Source: Metridium senile (taxonomy: Eukaryota; Cnidaria; Anthozoa; Actiniaria; Metridiidae). Taken from it: a stretch of DNA of 64,000 nucleotides. Shown piece by piece: positions 35,301-50,300 of the stretch. The notes beneath the pieces were generated by a model. The model saw only the letters and a list, made by a program, of their open reading frames with translations, had not been told where the DNA came from and ran no database searches. Positions within the stretch are counted from its first letter, which is position 1. Every line of letters starts with the position of its first letter. The stretch is from positions 10,773,655 through 10,837,654 of the forward strand of contig OX459104.1 in the NCBI GenBank assembly GCA_949775045.1. The letters run 5' to 3'. Both the position numbers and the translations under genes were made by a program.

Positions 35301-38300
35301 AATTTAATCATGGGAGCATAATAAGTCACAAACTGTAGTGTTTGAATCATATATCTCATTATTTCCAACCGTCGTCATTATTTGCTTATTTTAGATAGCA
35401 ACAACTGGGTGTGGTCAGTGATCATAAAAATGTCATATTCTGTTTCTGAATAGCCACAGCATACAGGAAATGCATTGGTTATTCAATTTGCAACAGCTTT
35501 TTCAGCCAAGATTTCTTAAAAAAGCAATTTAACCGGTCTAGCTATTGGCATTCGCCCTTAGGTACCCAGTTACACTAAAACCCTAATAACTTTGTTATTA
35601 CTTGTCATCAAATAATTCTATTCAGGGAATTTAATCATGGGAGCATAATAAGTCACAAACTGTAGTGTTTGAATCATATATCTCATTATTTCCAACCGTC
35701 GTCATTATTTGCTTATTTTAGATAACAACAACTGGGTGTGGTCAGTGATCATAAAAATGTCATATTCTGTTTCTGAATAGCCACAGCATACAGGAAATGC
35801 ATTGGTTATTCAATTTGCAACAGCTTTTTCAGCCAACATTTCTTAAAAAAGCAATTTAACCGGTCTAGCTATTGGCATTCGCCCTTAGGTACCCAGTTAC
35901 ACTAAAACCCTAATAACTTTGTTATTACTTGTCATCAAATAATTCTATTCAGGGAATTTAATCATGGGAGCATAATAAGTCACAAACTGTAGTGTTTGAA
36001 ACATATATCTCAATATTTCCAACCGTCGTCATTATTTGCTTATTTTAGATAGCAACAACTGGGTGTGGTCAGTGATCATAAAAATGTCATATTCTGTTTC
36101 TGAATAGCCACAGCATACAGGAAATGCATTGGTTATTCAATTTGCAACAGCTTTTTCAGCCAAGATTTCTTAAAAAAGCAATTTAACCGGTCTAGCTATT
36201 GGCATTCGCCCTTAGGTACCCAGTTACACTAAAACCCTAATAACTTTGTTATTACTTGTCATCAAATAATTCTATTCAGGGAATTTAATCATGGGAGCAT
36301 AATAAGTCACAAACTGTAGTGTTTGAATCATATATCTCATTATTTCCAACCGTCGACATTATTTGCTTATTTTAGATAACAACAACTGGGTGTGGTCAGT
36401 GATCATAAAAATGTCATATTCTGTTTCTGAATAGCCACAGCATACAGGAAATGCATTGGTTATTCAATTTGCAACAGCTTTTTCAGCCAAGATTTCTTAA
36501 AAAAGCAATTTAACCGGTCTAGCTATTGGCATTCGCCCTTAGGTACCCAGTTACACTAAAACCCTAATAACTTTGTTATTACTTGTCATCAAATAATTCT
36601 ATTCAGGGAATTTAATCATGGGAGCATAATAAGTCACAAACTGTAGTGTTTGAATCATATATCTCAATATTTCCAACCGTCGTCATTATTTGCTTATTTT
36701 AGATAGCAACAACTGGGTGTGGTCAGTGATCATAAAAATGTCATATTCTGTTTCTGAATAGCCACAGCATACAGGAAATGCATTGGTTATTCAATTTGCA
36801 ACAGCTTTTTCAGCCAACATTTCTTAAAAAAGCAATTTAACCGGTCTAGCTATTGGCATTCGCCCTTAGGTACCCAGTTACACTAAAACCCTAATAACTT
36901 TGTTATTACTTGTCATCAAATAATTCTATTCAGGGAATTTAATCATGGGAGCATAATAAGTCACAAACTGTAGTGTTTGAAACATATATCTCAATATTTC
37001 CAACCGTCGTCATTATTTGCTTATTTTAGATAGCAACAACTGGGTGTGGTCAGTGATCATAAAAATGTCATATTCTGTTTCTGAATAGCCACAGCATACA
37101 GGAAATGCATTGGTTATTCAATTTGCAACAGCTTTTTCAGCCAAGATTTCTTAAAAAAGCAATTTAACCGGTCTAGCTATTGGCATTCGCCCTTAGGTAC
37201 CCAGTTACACTAAAACCCTAATAACTTTGTTATTACTTGTCATCAAATAATTCTATTCAGGGAATTTAATCATGGGAGCATAATAAGTCACAAACTGTAG
37301 TGTTTGAATCATATATCTCATTATTTCCAACCGTCGTCATTATTTGCTTATTTTAGATAGCAACAACTGGGTGTGGTCAGTGATCATAAAAATGTCATAT
37401 TCTGTTTCTGAATAGCCACAGCATACAGGAAATGCATTGGTTATTCAATTTGCAACAGCTTTTTCAGCCAAGATTTCTTAAAAAAGCAATTTAACCGGTC
37501 TAGCTATTGGCATTCGCCCTTAGGTACCCAGTTACACTAAAACCCTAATAACTTTGTTATTACTTGTCATCAAATAATTCTATTCAGGGAATTTAATCAT
37601 GGGAGCATAATAAGTCACAAACTGTAGTGTTTGAAACATATATCTCAATATTTCCAACCGTCGTCATTATTTGCTTATTTTAGATAGCAACAACTGGGTG
37701 TGGTCAGTGATCATAAAAATGTCATATTCTGTTTCTGAATAGCCACAGCATACAGGAAATGCATTGGTTATTCAATTTGCAACAGCTTTTTCAGCCAACA
37801 TTTCTTAAAAAAGCAATTTAACCGGTCTAGCTATTGGCATTCGCCCTTAGGTACCCAGTTACACTAAAACCCTAATAACTTTGTTATTACTTGTCATCAA
37901 ATAATTCTATTCAGGGAATTTAATCATGGGAGCATAATAAGTCACAAACTGTAGTGTTTGAAACATATATCTCAATATTTCCAACCGTCGTCATTATTTG
38001 CTTATTTTAGATAGCAACAACTGGGTGTGGTCAGTGATCATAAAAATGTCATATTCTGTTTCTGAATAGCCACAGCATACAGGAAATGCATTGGTTATTC
38101 AATTTGCAACAGCTTTTTCAGCCAAGATTTCTTAAAAAAGCAATTTAACCGGTCTAGCTATTGGCATTCGCCCTTAGGTACCCAGTTACACTAAAACCCT
38201 AATAACTTTGTTATTACTTGTCATCAAATAATTCTATTCAGGGAATTTAATCATGGGAGCATAATAAGTCACAAACTGTAGTGTTTGAATCATATATCTC

Positions 38301-41300
38301 ATTATTTCCAACCGTCGACATTATTTGCTTATTTTAGATAACAACAACTGGGTGTGGTCAGTGATCATAAAAATGTCATATTCTGTTTCTGAATAGCCAC
38401 AGCATACAGGAAATGCATTGGTTATTCAATTTGCAACAGCTTTTTCAGCCAAGATTTCTTAAAAAAGCAATTTAACCGGTCTAGCTATTGGCATTCGCCC
38501 TTAGGTACCCAGTTACACTAAAACCCTAATAACTTTGTTATTACTTGTCATCAAATAATTCTATTCAGGGAATTTAATCATGGGAGCATAATAAGTCACA
38601 AACTGTAGTGTTTGAATCATATATCTCATTATTTCCAACCGTCGTCATTATTTGCTTATTTTAGATAACAACAACTGGGTGTGGTCAGTGATCATAAAAA
38701 TGTCATATTCTGTTTCTGAATAGCCACAGCATACAGGAAATGCATTGGTTATTCAATTTGCAACAGCTTTTTCAGCCAAGATTTCTTAAAAAAGCAATTT
38801 AACCGGTCTAGCTATTGGCATTCGCCCTTAGGTACCCAGTTACACTAAAACCCTAATAACTTTGTTATTACTTGTCATCAAATAATTCTATTCAGGGAAT
38901 TTAATCATGGGAGCATAATAAGTCACAAACTGTAGTGTTTGAATCATATATCTCATTATTTCCAACCGTCGTCATTATTTGCTTATTTTAGATAACAACA
39001 ACTGGGTGTGGTCAGTGATCATAAAAATGTCATATTCTGTTTCTGAATAGCCACAGCATACAGGAAATGCATTGGTTATTCAATTTGCAACAGCTTTTTC
39101 AGCCAAGATTTCTTAAAAAAGCAATTTAACCGGTCTAGCTATTGGCATTCGCCCTTAGGTACCCAGTTACACTAAAACCCTAATAACTTTGTTATTACTT
39201 GTCATCAAATAATTCTATTCAGGGAATTTAATCATGGGAGCATAATAAGTCACAAACTGTAGTGTTTGAATCATATATCTCAATATTTCCAACCGTCGTC
39301 ATTATTTGCTTATTTTAGATAGCAACAACTGGGTGTGGTCAGTGATCATAAAAATGTCATATTCTGTTTCTGAATAGCCACAGCATACAGGAAATGCATT
39401 GGTTATTCAATTTGCAACAGCTTTTTCAGCCAACATTTCTTAAAAAAGCAATTTAACCGGTCTAGCTATTGGCATTCGCCCTTAGGTACCCAGTTACACT
39501 AAAACCCTAATAACTTTGTTATTACTTGTCATCAAATAATTCTATTCAGGGAATTTAATCATGGGAGCATAATAAGTCACAAACTGTAGTGTTTGAAACA
39601 TATATCTCAATATTTCCAACCGTCGTCATTATTTGCTTATTTTAGATAGCAACAACTGGGTGTGGTCAGTGATCATAAAAATGTCATATTCTGTTTCTGA
39701 ATAGCCACAGCATACAGGAAATGCATTGGTTATTCAATTTGCAACAGCTTTTTCAGCCAAGATTTCTTAAAAAAGCAATTTAACCGGTCTAGCTATTGGC
39801 ATTCGCCCTTAGGTACCCAGTTACACTAAAACCCTAATAACTTTGTTATTACTTGTCATCAAATAATTCTATTCAGGGAATTTAATCATGGGAGCATAAT
39901 AAGTCACAAACTGTAGTGTTTGAATCATATATCTCATTATTTCCAACCGTCGTCATTATTTGCTTATTTTAGATAGCAACAACTGGGTGTGGTCAGTGAT
40001 CATAAAAATGTCATATTCTGTTTCTGAATAGCCACAGCATACAGGAAATGCATTGGTTATTCAATTTGCAACAGCTTTTTCAGCCAACATTTCTTAAAAA
40101 AGCAATTTAACCGGTCTAGCTATTGGCATTCGCCCTTAGGTACCCAGTTACACTAAAACCCTAATAACTTTGTTATTACTTGTCATCAAATAATTCTATT
40201 CAGGGAATTTAATCATGGGAGCATAATAAGTCACAAACTGTAGTGTTTGAAACATATATCTCAATATTTCCAACCGTCGTCATTATTTGCTTATTTTAGA
40301 TAGCAACAACTGGGTGTGGTCAGTGATCATAAAAATGTCATATTCTGTTTCTGAATAGCCACAGCATACAGGAAATGCATTGGTTATTCAATTTGCAACA
40401 GCTTTTTCAGCCAAGATTTCTTAAAAAAGCAATTTAACCGGTCTAGCTATTGGCATTCGCCCTTAGGTACCCAGTTACACTAAAACCCTAATAACTTTGT
40501 TATTACTTGTCATCAAATAATTCTATTCAGGGAATTTAATCATGGGAGCATAATAAGTCACAAACTGTAGTGTTTGAAACATATATCTCAATATTTCCAA
40601 CCGTCGTCATTATTTGCTTATTTTAGATAGCAACAACTGGGTGTGGTCAGTGATCATAAAAATGTCATATTCTGTTTCTGAATAGCCACAGCATACAGGA
40701 AATGCATTGGTTATTCAATTTGCAACAGCTTTTTCAGCCAAGATTTCTTAAAAAAGCAATTTAACCGGTCTAGCTATTGGCATTCGCCCTTAGGTACCCA
40801 GTTACACTAAAACCCTAATAACTTTGTTATTACTTGTCATCAAATAATTCTATTCAGGGAATTTAATCATGGGAGCATAATAAGTCACAAACTGTAGTGT
40901 TTGAATCATATATCTCATTATTTCCAACCGTCGACATTATTTGCTTATTTTAGATAACAACAACTGGGTGTGGTCAGTGATCATAAAAATGTCATATTCT
41001 GTTTCTGAATAGCCACAGCATACAGGAAATGCATTGGTTATTCAATTTGCAACAGCTTTTTCAGCCAACATTTCTTAAAAAAGCAATTTAACCGGTCTAG
41101 CTATTGGCATTCGCCCTTAGGTACCCAGTTACACTAAAACCCTAATAACTTTGTTATTACTTGTCATCAAATAATTCTATTCAGGGAATTTAATCATGGG
41201 AGCATAATAAGTCACAAACTGTAGTGTTTGAATCATATATCTCATTATTTCCAACCGTCGTCATTATTTGCTTATTTTAGATAACAACAACTGGGTGTGG

Positions 41301-44300
41301 TCAGTGATCATAAAAATGTCATATTCTGTTTCTGAATAGCCACAGCATACAGGAAATGCATTGGTTATTCAATTTGCAACAGCTTTTTCAGCCAAGATTT
41401 CTTAAAAAAGCAATTTAACCGGTCTAGCTATTGGCATTCGCCCTTAGGTACCCAGTTACACTAAAACCCTAATAACTTTGTTATTACTTGTCATCAAATA
41501 ATTCTATTCAGGGAATTTAATCATGGGAGCATAATAAGTCACAAACTGTAGTGTTTGAATCATATATCTCATTATTTCCAACCGTCGACATTATTTGCTT
41601 ATTTTAGATAACAACAACTGGGTGTGGTCAGTGATCATAAAGATGTCATATTCTGTTTCTGAATAGCCACAGCATACAGGAAATGCATTGGTTATTCAAT
41701 TTGCAACAGCTTTTTCAGCCAACATTTCTTAAAAAAGCAATTTAACCGGTCTAGCTATTGGCATTCGCCCTTAGGTACCCAGTTACACTAAAACCCTAAT
41801 AACTTTGTTATTACTTGTCATCAAATAATTCTATTCAGGGAATTTAATCATGGGAGCATAATAAGTCACAAACTGTAGTGTTTGAAACATATATCTCAAT
41901 ATTTCCAACCGTCGTCATTATTTGCTTATTTTAGATAGCAACAACTGGGTGTGGTCAGTGATCATAAAAATGTCATATTCTGTTTCTGAATAGCCACAGC
42001 ATACAGGAAATGCATTGGTTATTCAATTTGCAACAGCTTTTTCAGCCAACATTTCTTAAAAAAGCAATTTAACCGGTCTAGCTATTGGCATTCGCCCTTA
42101 GGTACCCAGTTACACTAAAACCCTAATAACTTTGTTATTACTTGTCATCAAATAATTCTATTCAGGGAATTTAATCATGGGAGCATAATAAGTCACAAAC
42201 TGTAGTGTTTGAAACATATATCTCATTATTTCCAACCGTCGTCATTATTTGCTTATTTTAGATAACAACAACTGGGTGTGGTCAGTGATCATAAAAATGT
42301 CATATTCTGTTTCTGAATAACCACAGCATACAGGAAATGCATTGGTTATTCAATTTGCAACAGCTTTTTCAGCCAAGATTTCTTAAAAAAGCAATTTAAT
42401 AAAGCTCTAAAAATAATTATTCCACACATTTATGGCATGCACACTAAATACTAGCCATATTGTACACTGTTGTTCATTGCAATTTCTTGCAAATACATGT
42501 CCATGAATCAATACCACATATTTCATTGCTACATGAAGCGAGTTGATACTTCTTTTGATATCAATCAAAGACAATCTTCTAGACATTGATTTAACTAAGC
42601 CACGAAAGACAGTTAAATGTAAATCATTTAAACTAAATATATAGAAGAGATTGATTTTTATGTTAACATTGTCCCGCATTGTTTACAGTGAGTTCAAGAA
42701 ATAAACAGTAGTTTAGTCTAGTTTGATTAACAAAAGAGAATCACAAACCGTTTGTCTAATGTTGCATAGCAATGAAATTTGTGGTAAGGAAAGATTTATG
42801 GATTTAGCTACTACTAAAGTCCCCTCTCTCTATTGGTATGGTAACAAGTCTTTTTTGTCCATTTAAATCTATGTTTGCAACAGCATATCTGCAATGGATT
42901 CTCTGGACAGGAAGAAAACGTGAAGGACCACCATCCACAAGTTCTGTAGTCTTCCATGTTTTTGTTGGATTTCCAAATAGGTCAGGATCATCATGGGGCA
43001 TATACCATGACACACAAGCAAAAATATGGTTTACATAATTTTCACCAAGTTTCAATGAATGGCAAAAGTAAAACTCCACTTGACCAGCAAAATATGAAAT
43101 GGTTTCCAGATTCAAATTTCCCTCTTTTGTTGTCCAAGAAGCATAGATATGCGATGAGCGAACTGATCGACATTCAAGCTTTGATCCATAAGTTGTATTC
43201 TCTAACTTAATATATGAAAAAATCTTAACATTTTCTCCCAGAGCTTCCAAAAGAATTTCCCTGTTTGTATACAAAGCTTTGTAAACAGATACTAAGATAT
43301 TCAAATCACTTGTATCAAAAGCTTTGAGTTTGTAAATATGTGGTAATACAACATGTGATAGTTGAGACCAGTCCACTGTGGCAACTGGACAAGCTGTTGA
43401 CATGTTTAGCAGTGAAGTTTCCACATTATCAAACATCGCAAGTTCTGGTGTGCTTGGACCATGCTTCATAAGTGGTTGAAAATGTTCTGCATATTGATCT
43501 GGTAGTTGAACTTGATCAAGAAAGCGTGATAACATAAGCTTCCTCATAAGCTGAAGTTCAACAGACCTCTTGTTGGTTGTAATACTTCCCATGATGCCAT
43601 TGTATCGCTCAAACCCAAAACACCAAAAGCTATAGACAGGGCCATGGTCTTTGATGATTTGCTTTAAATGGCAGTGCAAATGCATATTTGGTGTAATTGC
43701 ACTCTTGCCATACAATCTTTCAAATTCACGACAGAACTTCATCAAAAGAAAGTCTGCTCTGTCTAGATCTATCGAGGACAGAGCTGGTTTACAAAGGTAT
43801 TTGCATGCTAGTACAAACGTCTGCCAGCAAGAAAAATGCTGTTCCCCAATCACACCTTTCAATGAGAATATTGAATAAATTAGCGTCCAATTCTTCCATT
43901 GAGCTGCAGTAAAAGAGCCATAATTAGATGATATCTTTTTTGGAAGTCTTCCAATGTCAGAAGGAACATCCATCTCGTTAATTCTTTTTTCAAGAAGGCT
44001 CATCTGGCTTTTGCTAATTATACCATTTGTGTCCCAGTATTTGAATACATATTTTGCAGTTCCTAGAAATAGGTTATGCATGGGGTCTACAGTACAGAAT
44101 CTTACCACATCAAAATATTCAAGTTGTAAAAGAACAGTCCAGTGGGCGATTCCATGTTCCTTCCCCAATTCTTTTTTGTCTTTGATTGTTTTACTGGTTT
44201 TTATCTGTTCTGCTATTTTGAGATGATGAGATGAAGTTCTTTTTGGCCAGTTTTCACGGTCAAAACCAGAGTAATCTCGTTTCTCACCAAAACCTCCAGG

Positions 44301-47300
44301 GAAAAACTTGAGGCAGCGAGAGCAACCATGATAGGCACTGTGACTCTTAAAGCCACAAAGCTTTCTTGCTGCAGGAATATCTGCTGATATAGCAAGTAGA
44401 GCTGCTCGAAAAGTCAATGGAAAGGAGCTATAACTTGATTTGAGCCTAATTCCTTTCCACAGTACTTGCAATTCCTTTACTGTTGGTTTTAGAAACTCAT
44501 TTAAATTCTTTGGTTCTGAATCCATAGATGGAATGATTCCTATAACTATAACATTTTCCCATTTAAAACGTATACTTCTAGGCAAATTTAAAAGAACTAG
44601 GTACAAAACACCTACTGAGTAGTCCTTTCTATGTTTAAAAGGCTGAAAAAAATCAAAATTTAGCATGAAAGCATAATTCCTTGGGGCTTTCAGAAATTCC
44701 TTCCCTTTAAATGTTTGGAAGTCTTTCCAGATCTGTCCATCATACACATCTTTCAATTCACTTCCTTCTGGCCTCTTTCTCCACTCTTCGCAGCGTTCTG
44801 GAATCTCTTTTTGCTGTAACAGGCATTCTAATTCGTTTACAATACTATTGTAGCAGTAATATACAATAGGGTAAAAGTCTTCTTTGTTGCCATTTAAAAT
44901 CACTTTCTTGACTAAGGCAGAGTCACATCGCTTTTCTCTACCTCTGGACATAAAGGTTTTTGAGCATGTCTTGGGAACAACTTTGTTGTTAAGTAATTGC
45001 AAGCAGTTGTCATAAGAATACAGCTTTGTACACTTTGGGCACACAACAAACTTATCGAATGCATCACGGTCATGGTTAATAAATTGGCGTAACATATATA
45101 TGGATGAAGGAACAACTGTAATCAATTCTGTTATAAAGTCGCTTGATATTTCAATGTTTATCACCTTAAGGAATTGAAAAAAAAATTGCAAAAACCAAGC
45201 CAGGCCATTGTCACTGATTTTGCATGATGTCTGCCATAGTAGAAGAAAGTATACAAACCAAAATACAAGCGAATTTATCTTTTGTATCTTTGATTTTTTA
45301 TGTTCAGGATGAGGGATTGGTGATGGAGTTATATCTTTGTCAAATATTTGTGATGACACTTCATCCCAGTTTTCTTGAAAATCATAATTACCACCATTTG
45401 GGTTATTTTTGACATAATGCTCTTCTCCACTACTCTCAGCTGTACTTTCCGATGACTCATTACTATCGAAGCATTCAAGATCACTTTCAACTTCTTGTGA
45501 ATTTGAGTTCTCATGTATAACCTGATGATTGAAAGAAACATTGGATTTAGTTGGCTCCATAATTGATAACAAACTCATCATCAACCTATCAATTAAATTG
45601 ATAAATTGATATCAATGGAAATACACCTAATCGCAAAAACGTTGTCCTAAATATTCACCATTCTTAAGTTGCGCAAGGGATCGGGTCGAGTTGTCATCCC
45701 AAAGCAGTCTGGGGCTGTCTTTGGGGACAGCTAAGCCTTATGAAATACTGAGACGAAAAAAAAAATTATTCCTTGAGCAGAACCACCATAGCCATTACAG
45801 ATGTGCTTGAAAGCTATTTTGAAACGCTGGCATTTGAGTAGAAGCTCAAAATTATTCGGTAATTGAACGAGTTATTCAAATGTGAGGTTGTTTGAAAGCG
45901 GTAGTTTACTGTCTAGGTATCGACGAAGTCAGTCATATTTTTGCCAGTTTTATTGCAATCAAACATTGCTTGTATTTATCAATAACGATTCTCGTAATGT
46001 ACTTAAAATAAAGAGTAACACTAAAACTTGACGTTTCGCAGTTAACATGACTGCATTTTCAAAAGTTATTTATTCAGAAATGTCAAGGCTTTAATACATG
46101 ATAAAAACAAGATACATGACATCATGTATAAAAGCCTTGACATTTCTGAACAAATAACTTTTGAAAATGCAGTCATGTTAACTGCGAAACGTCAAGTTTT
46201 AGTGTTACTCTTTATTTTAAGTTTGCTTGTATTGATGTTTTTTTAGAGTCAATATAGACAACAACTTAGATAAGGAGATCATATCGTCAATCCTGATGGT
46301 GGAATTCATCACGAAAGAAAGAAAGAACACAAACCTTGTAATCACCAAAGAAAGCAGTGCTTTCGCATATTTTCAACTGAATGATCAACGAACTATCCTT
46401 TTAAGTTGTCGCCAGACTATAAAGTTATTGACTTTAAAAAAAATAGACAAAAGTTGACATCTTACATCTCAATAAAACGAGCAAAAATATGAAAGATATG
46501 TCGAAGCAAGGCCGTTTCAAACAACCTCACCTTCGAATTAGCTTGTTCGATTACTGGATAATTTTGCACTTCTACGTGAACACCGTTTTTCTGACTTAAA
46601 ATGATCGTTTTTTCGTCTCAGTATTTCAACATTCACTCAAAGGTTTAGCGGTCTTTAAAGGCAATTTTTTTTTGGTAGCGTCTCCAAGAACAGCCCCAAA
46701 ATGCTTTGCGATGACAACTCGACCCAATCCTTTGAGCAACTTAGGAATGGTGAATAGAAGTTTTGAACTTTAGTAAATTAGAACATTTGAAAAATAAAAA
46801 AAAATTATCTCTGACGTCACACTCGTGTCAGTCTTAAATGGCAGTATAGCGATTATATTGACAACTGGAACTGATTACTGGTTCTGAGTGATTGACAAAT
46901 AAAATCATCTCGAAATCGTTATTACTATTTGATGCACAAAAAAAAATTTAGCATCTTTTTAATAAGAACTTTAATGTTACAGTGCAAATTGTTTAAATAT
47001 TTTAGAAATGTTTTTTTGTTTATTGAACAACTCACAAACAACTCTAACTACAAAATGTTTACTACACATCAGTCAAACTGCTTGCGGTGATATAAAATGT
47101 AATTGTTTCCGAGTTGTTCAAGGAATAATAAACGATTTCTAAAATATTTCTGGGTGCCCATGGTTTTTTTATGTATATCATAGATGATTTCAGAAAAAAG
47201 AGTCAATTATTTAGGCCAAGGATGGTCTCTAGCGTCACGGACTCAACTCTTAAATGCGCTTGAGTCATGTCGCTCGATGAACCACGTCAATGTTTTTATG

Positions 47301-50300
47301 ACTAAAAGTATACTAGATATAGTAAATGATATCCAAATAAACACACTGTTTAGATGCGCTTAAGAGGAGCCCCTCCCAGGGGGGAGCATGCTCCCATGAT
47401 CCTTTGATCTTTTTGCATTTTCTCCCTTGTTCCCCATAAGTAAAATAACTGTCTCCCTAAAACGTTTTACCTTATGTTCCTATGATCCCAAAAAACTAAT
47501 ATTTCTATATGTGGCTGTGGGAACTATAGACAACAGGTTCCCATTTAAATCTGTACTTTCCCATTTAAATCTGTACTTATGCAAATTGTGTTGATGTGTG
47601 CTAAACACACAGATCAACCAATCAGAGTATATTATTTCTGAAGTGAACTTCTCTGATTGGTTGATCTGTGTGTTTAGCACACATCAACACAATTTGCATA
47701 AGTACAGATTTAAATGGGAAAGTACAGATTTAAATGGGAACCTGTTAGACATACAATGATATTATGATCAAGATTTAAAAGTTATGATATGTACCTCTGA
47801 ATCGATGGCTTCTTCGAGTTGTGGTGTATTTTCACAGCTGTCAATTTCCACTTCAATATCTAAGATAAAATTCAGAAAACAATCAAATATTTAAATTTCT
47901 ATCGAAAGCCTAGCCCTTGTTCAAACGAAAATGCGAGATTTAAACTACACGTAGGCCGTAGAAGAAAAAACCATTTCCTTACCTTTATCTCTCTCACAAG
48001 CATCGATATTACTTTCATTATCACTACTTGAATCAGGATCACTAGGCTTTTGTCGTTTTGCACTTCTTTGGTGTCTTTCTTTGATGTCTAAAAGTTGATG
48101 TCTTCGAAAAGTTGACTTAGACACTTTCTCATTGCAATGATCACAGAATATTGAAGTTTCTTGTTCGTCCATTACGATATTACTTGAGTCCAAAAAGATA
48201 TACGAAATATCTATGAATCGCTGTTATGATTATACGCGATATATACTTTTGTTTAAATAGTTGTTCGGAAGATTTCTTATGGAAGTTGTATTATGAATTA
48301 ATCGAAGATCAGGTCGCTATGACGCTTTCAGTCTGTAAGTATTATGGGATAGAACTCAGTGTTAGGGACTGGTATCTAACGAGGGATATGGTAGGGATTT
48401 TGTAGTTTCTGAAAAAGTTCATATTGAATATCATAAAGTCTAAATCTTTTTAAATATACTACTGTAAATGTTTTATTATGTGTAAGAAATTGCATTATTA
48501 TTAAAAGAGTTAAATATATATGGGCAAACATTGATTCAGGGTGACTTTTGAACTTTTTCTAACCCCTCCCCCCCACGTTTTTTTGTGGGCCAATAATTCC
48601 GTTATTTTGGTCGACAAATGCGCGCCAAATTCACTTTGCTTTGCCTTGCGTCGAGAGAAGGTTACGTTTACAGTTGCGAAGAAGATCATGGAAATTAGTC
48701 AAGAAATGGAAGAACTACCTTTAGACGACCAACAGGTCGTTTTAATGGAGCAATCCATAGCGTCGAGCCAAAAACTTTTGGACGAAAACAAAAAACTACG
48801 TGAGGAATTAGAAAAGAGAGACGGCGAGCATCGTTCGGCTCTTAGCGCAGTACTGACTGCAGTGAAAGAGCTAAAAGAGAATCAGAGAGGACAGGAAACA
48901 AACCAAAACAGAGGAAAAGGAAAAAAGAGAAGAAAACAGTCTATTCCGATACCTCCAGCTTGTCGTGTGAGTAATATATTGATATCTAGCTATTCATAAA
49001 TTTGGTCCCTCGTGGGCTTTCTCTCGTGGTTGTCAGCCATTGTTAACGGTTTCTTGTTAACAATGAATCCATCATTACAATAGCCATTTGCGGAAAGCTA
49101 TCAATCTAAATCTGAATATAATAATGCTAGGGAATATGTTATTGATGAAATTCAAGTAAATATTTGATAAATAGAGTTAAAATTTCGAAGTAAGAGTTCT
49201 TCTCTAGATTGTGAAAATGGCGGGAACTCAGATTTTTCCGTATTTCTACCGAACTGTTAGTTGATTTTATAGATGAGAGTACAAAGACTAACTTTAAATT
49301 GTAAATAAGGCGATTTTCTTTTGCATTTAAACATTATTTCCAGTTTTACTGCGATGTATTAGACATTATGTAAAATGGCGGGAATTTCAGTTTGCGCGCC
49401 ATATTTGATTCAGTCAAACCCATGAGGGAGACGAAAATGATAGACTCTTATTAGGGGAGGAGGGGGGTATAATGATAAACTCTTATTGAAACGTGCAATA
49501 CTATTAAAACAAATAAATATATAGATAGATGTTTCAGCTTCAATATTTTGATTGTCGCACTATTTTTACTTTATGTTATCAGAGAGTTTTGAGGAAAGTA
49601 TATATGACACTCCTGAAGAAAGATGATTTCAGTGGCTTTTTATTGGATGAAAGGTAAGGGCCACCCTGTTATTTTATTTCCTTGCATTTTAGTTGATAAG
49701 TATAGTATTGTTGTCCAATTTGTAATTAGTATGAATCTATTGATTTTCAAAGGGACTATATGCAAACCTGTGAAAATGTTCTTGTTCAGAGAGCAATCAA
49801 CATAATTATTTTCTGAAGGCCAATCTTATCTATTGTTAAACCTTCACTGAGCCTGAGATGGATAATTGTTAATGTTATTTAAAATATTTAAAAATAACTA
49901 GACTTTTCTGAAGTAGAAAAGGTCATTACTTTGAAAGTGTTTGAAATGTGTGAGGTGATTATCAAGAAATAGTGAGAATTCCTTGACCAATCACAGTGTG
50001 TGATTTTCTATAACTATTATTAATATTTAACAATCAGACCCGAAGCTCGAATGTGCTTTTTGACATTTTCTCATGTTTTCAACTGTCCATCGTGCAGTTA
50101 TCAGAGTATAAACCACGGCTGAGCCTTAGTTTTTTGGTAAATAATATTCTTTTATCCTCATGACCTCCACTGATGCTTTTTGTTATTGTATTTCCAGCCC
50201 TGATTCAGATGGCAATATGGAGATTTTTGCTAGGCTAAGCAAGGGTGTGGAGCACTATTCTGGTGGGCCAAAGTGGACTCCTGAGCAAGTTGAAGGTAGC

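Larger units (their letters stand above)
45522..47794. other. Transposase intron 2 with nested palindromes
   Basis: It holds an inverted repeat at 45652-46757, a 224-base palindrome inside its loop and palindrome P2. The remainder (46760-47530) is AT-rich and without a gene. Confidence 0.7.

Noticed and set aside
33066..42399. Centromere or a CRISPR-like locus
   Set aside because: The array is bounded inside one transposon, has no spacers and no cas genes. A centromeric role cannot be argued from one 9-kb array.
42804..45584. Single-exon 926-codon transposase starting at 45584
   Set aside because: That start is TTG. A spliced start with zinc-finger-like exon 1 and exon 2 joins in frame at 45521 and fits the family better.
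47945..48193. Independent 82-residue zinc-finger gene
   Set aside because: It starts at TTG and runs past a good donor (AAAG|gtaagg). It is better explained as the first exon of the transposase.
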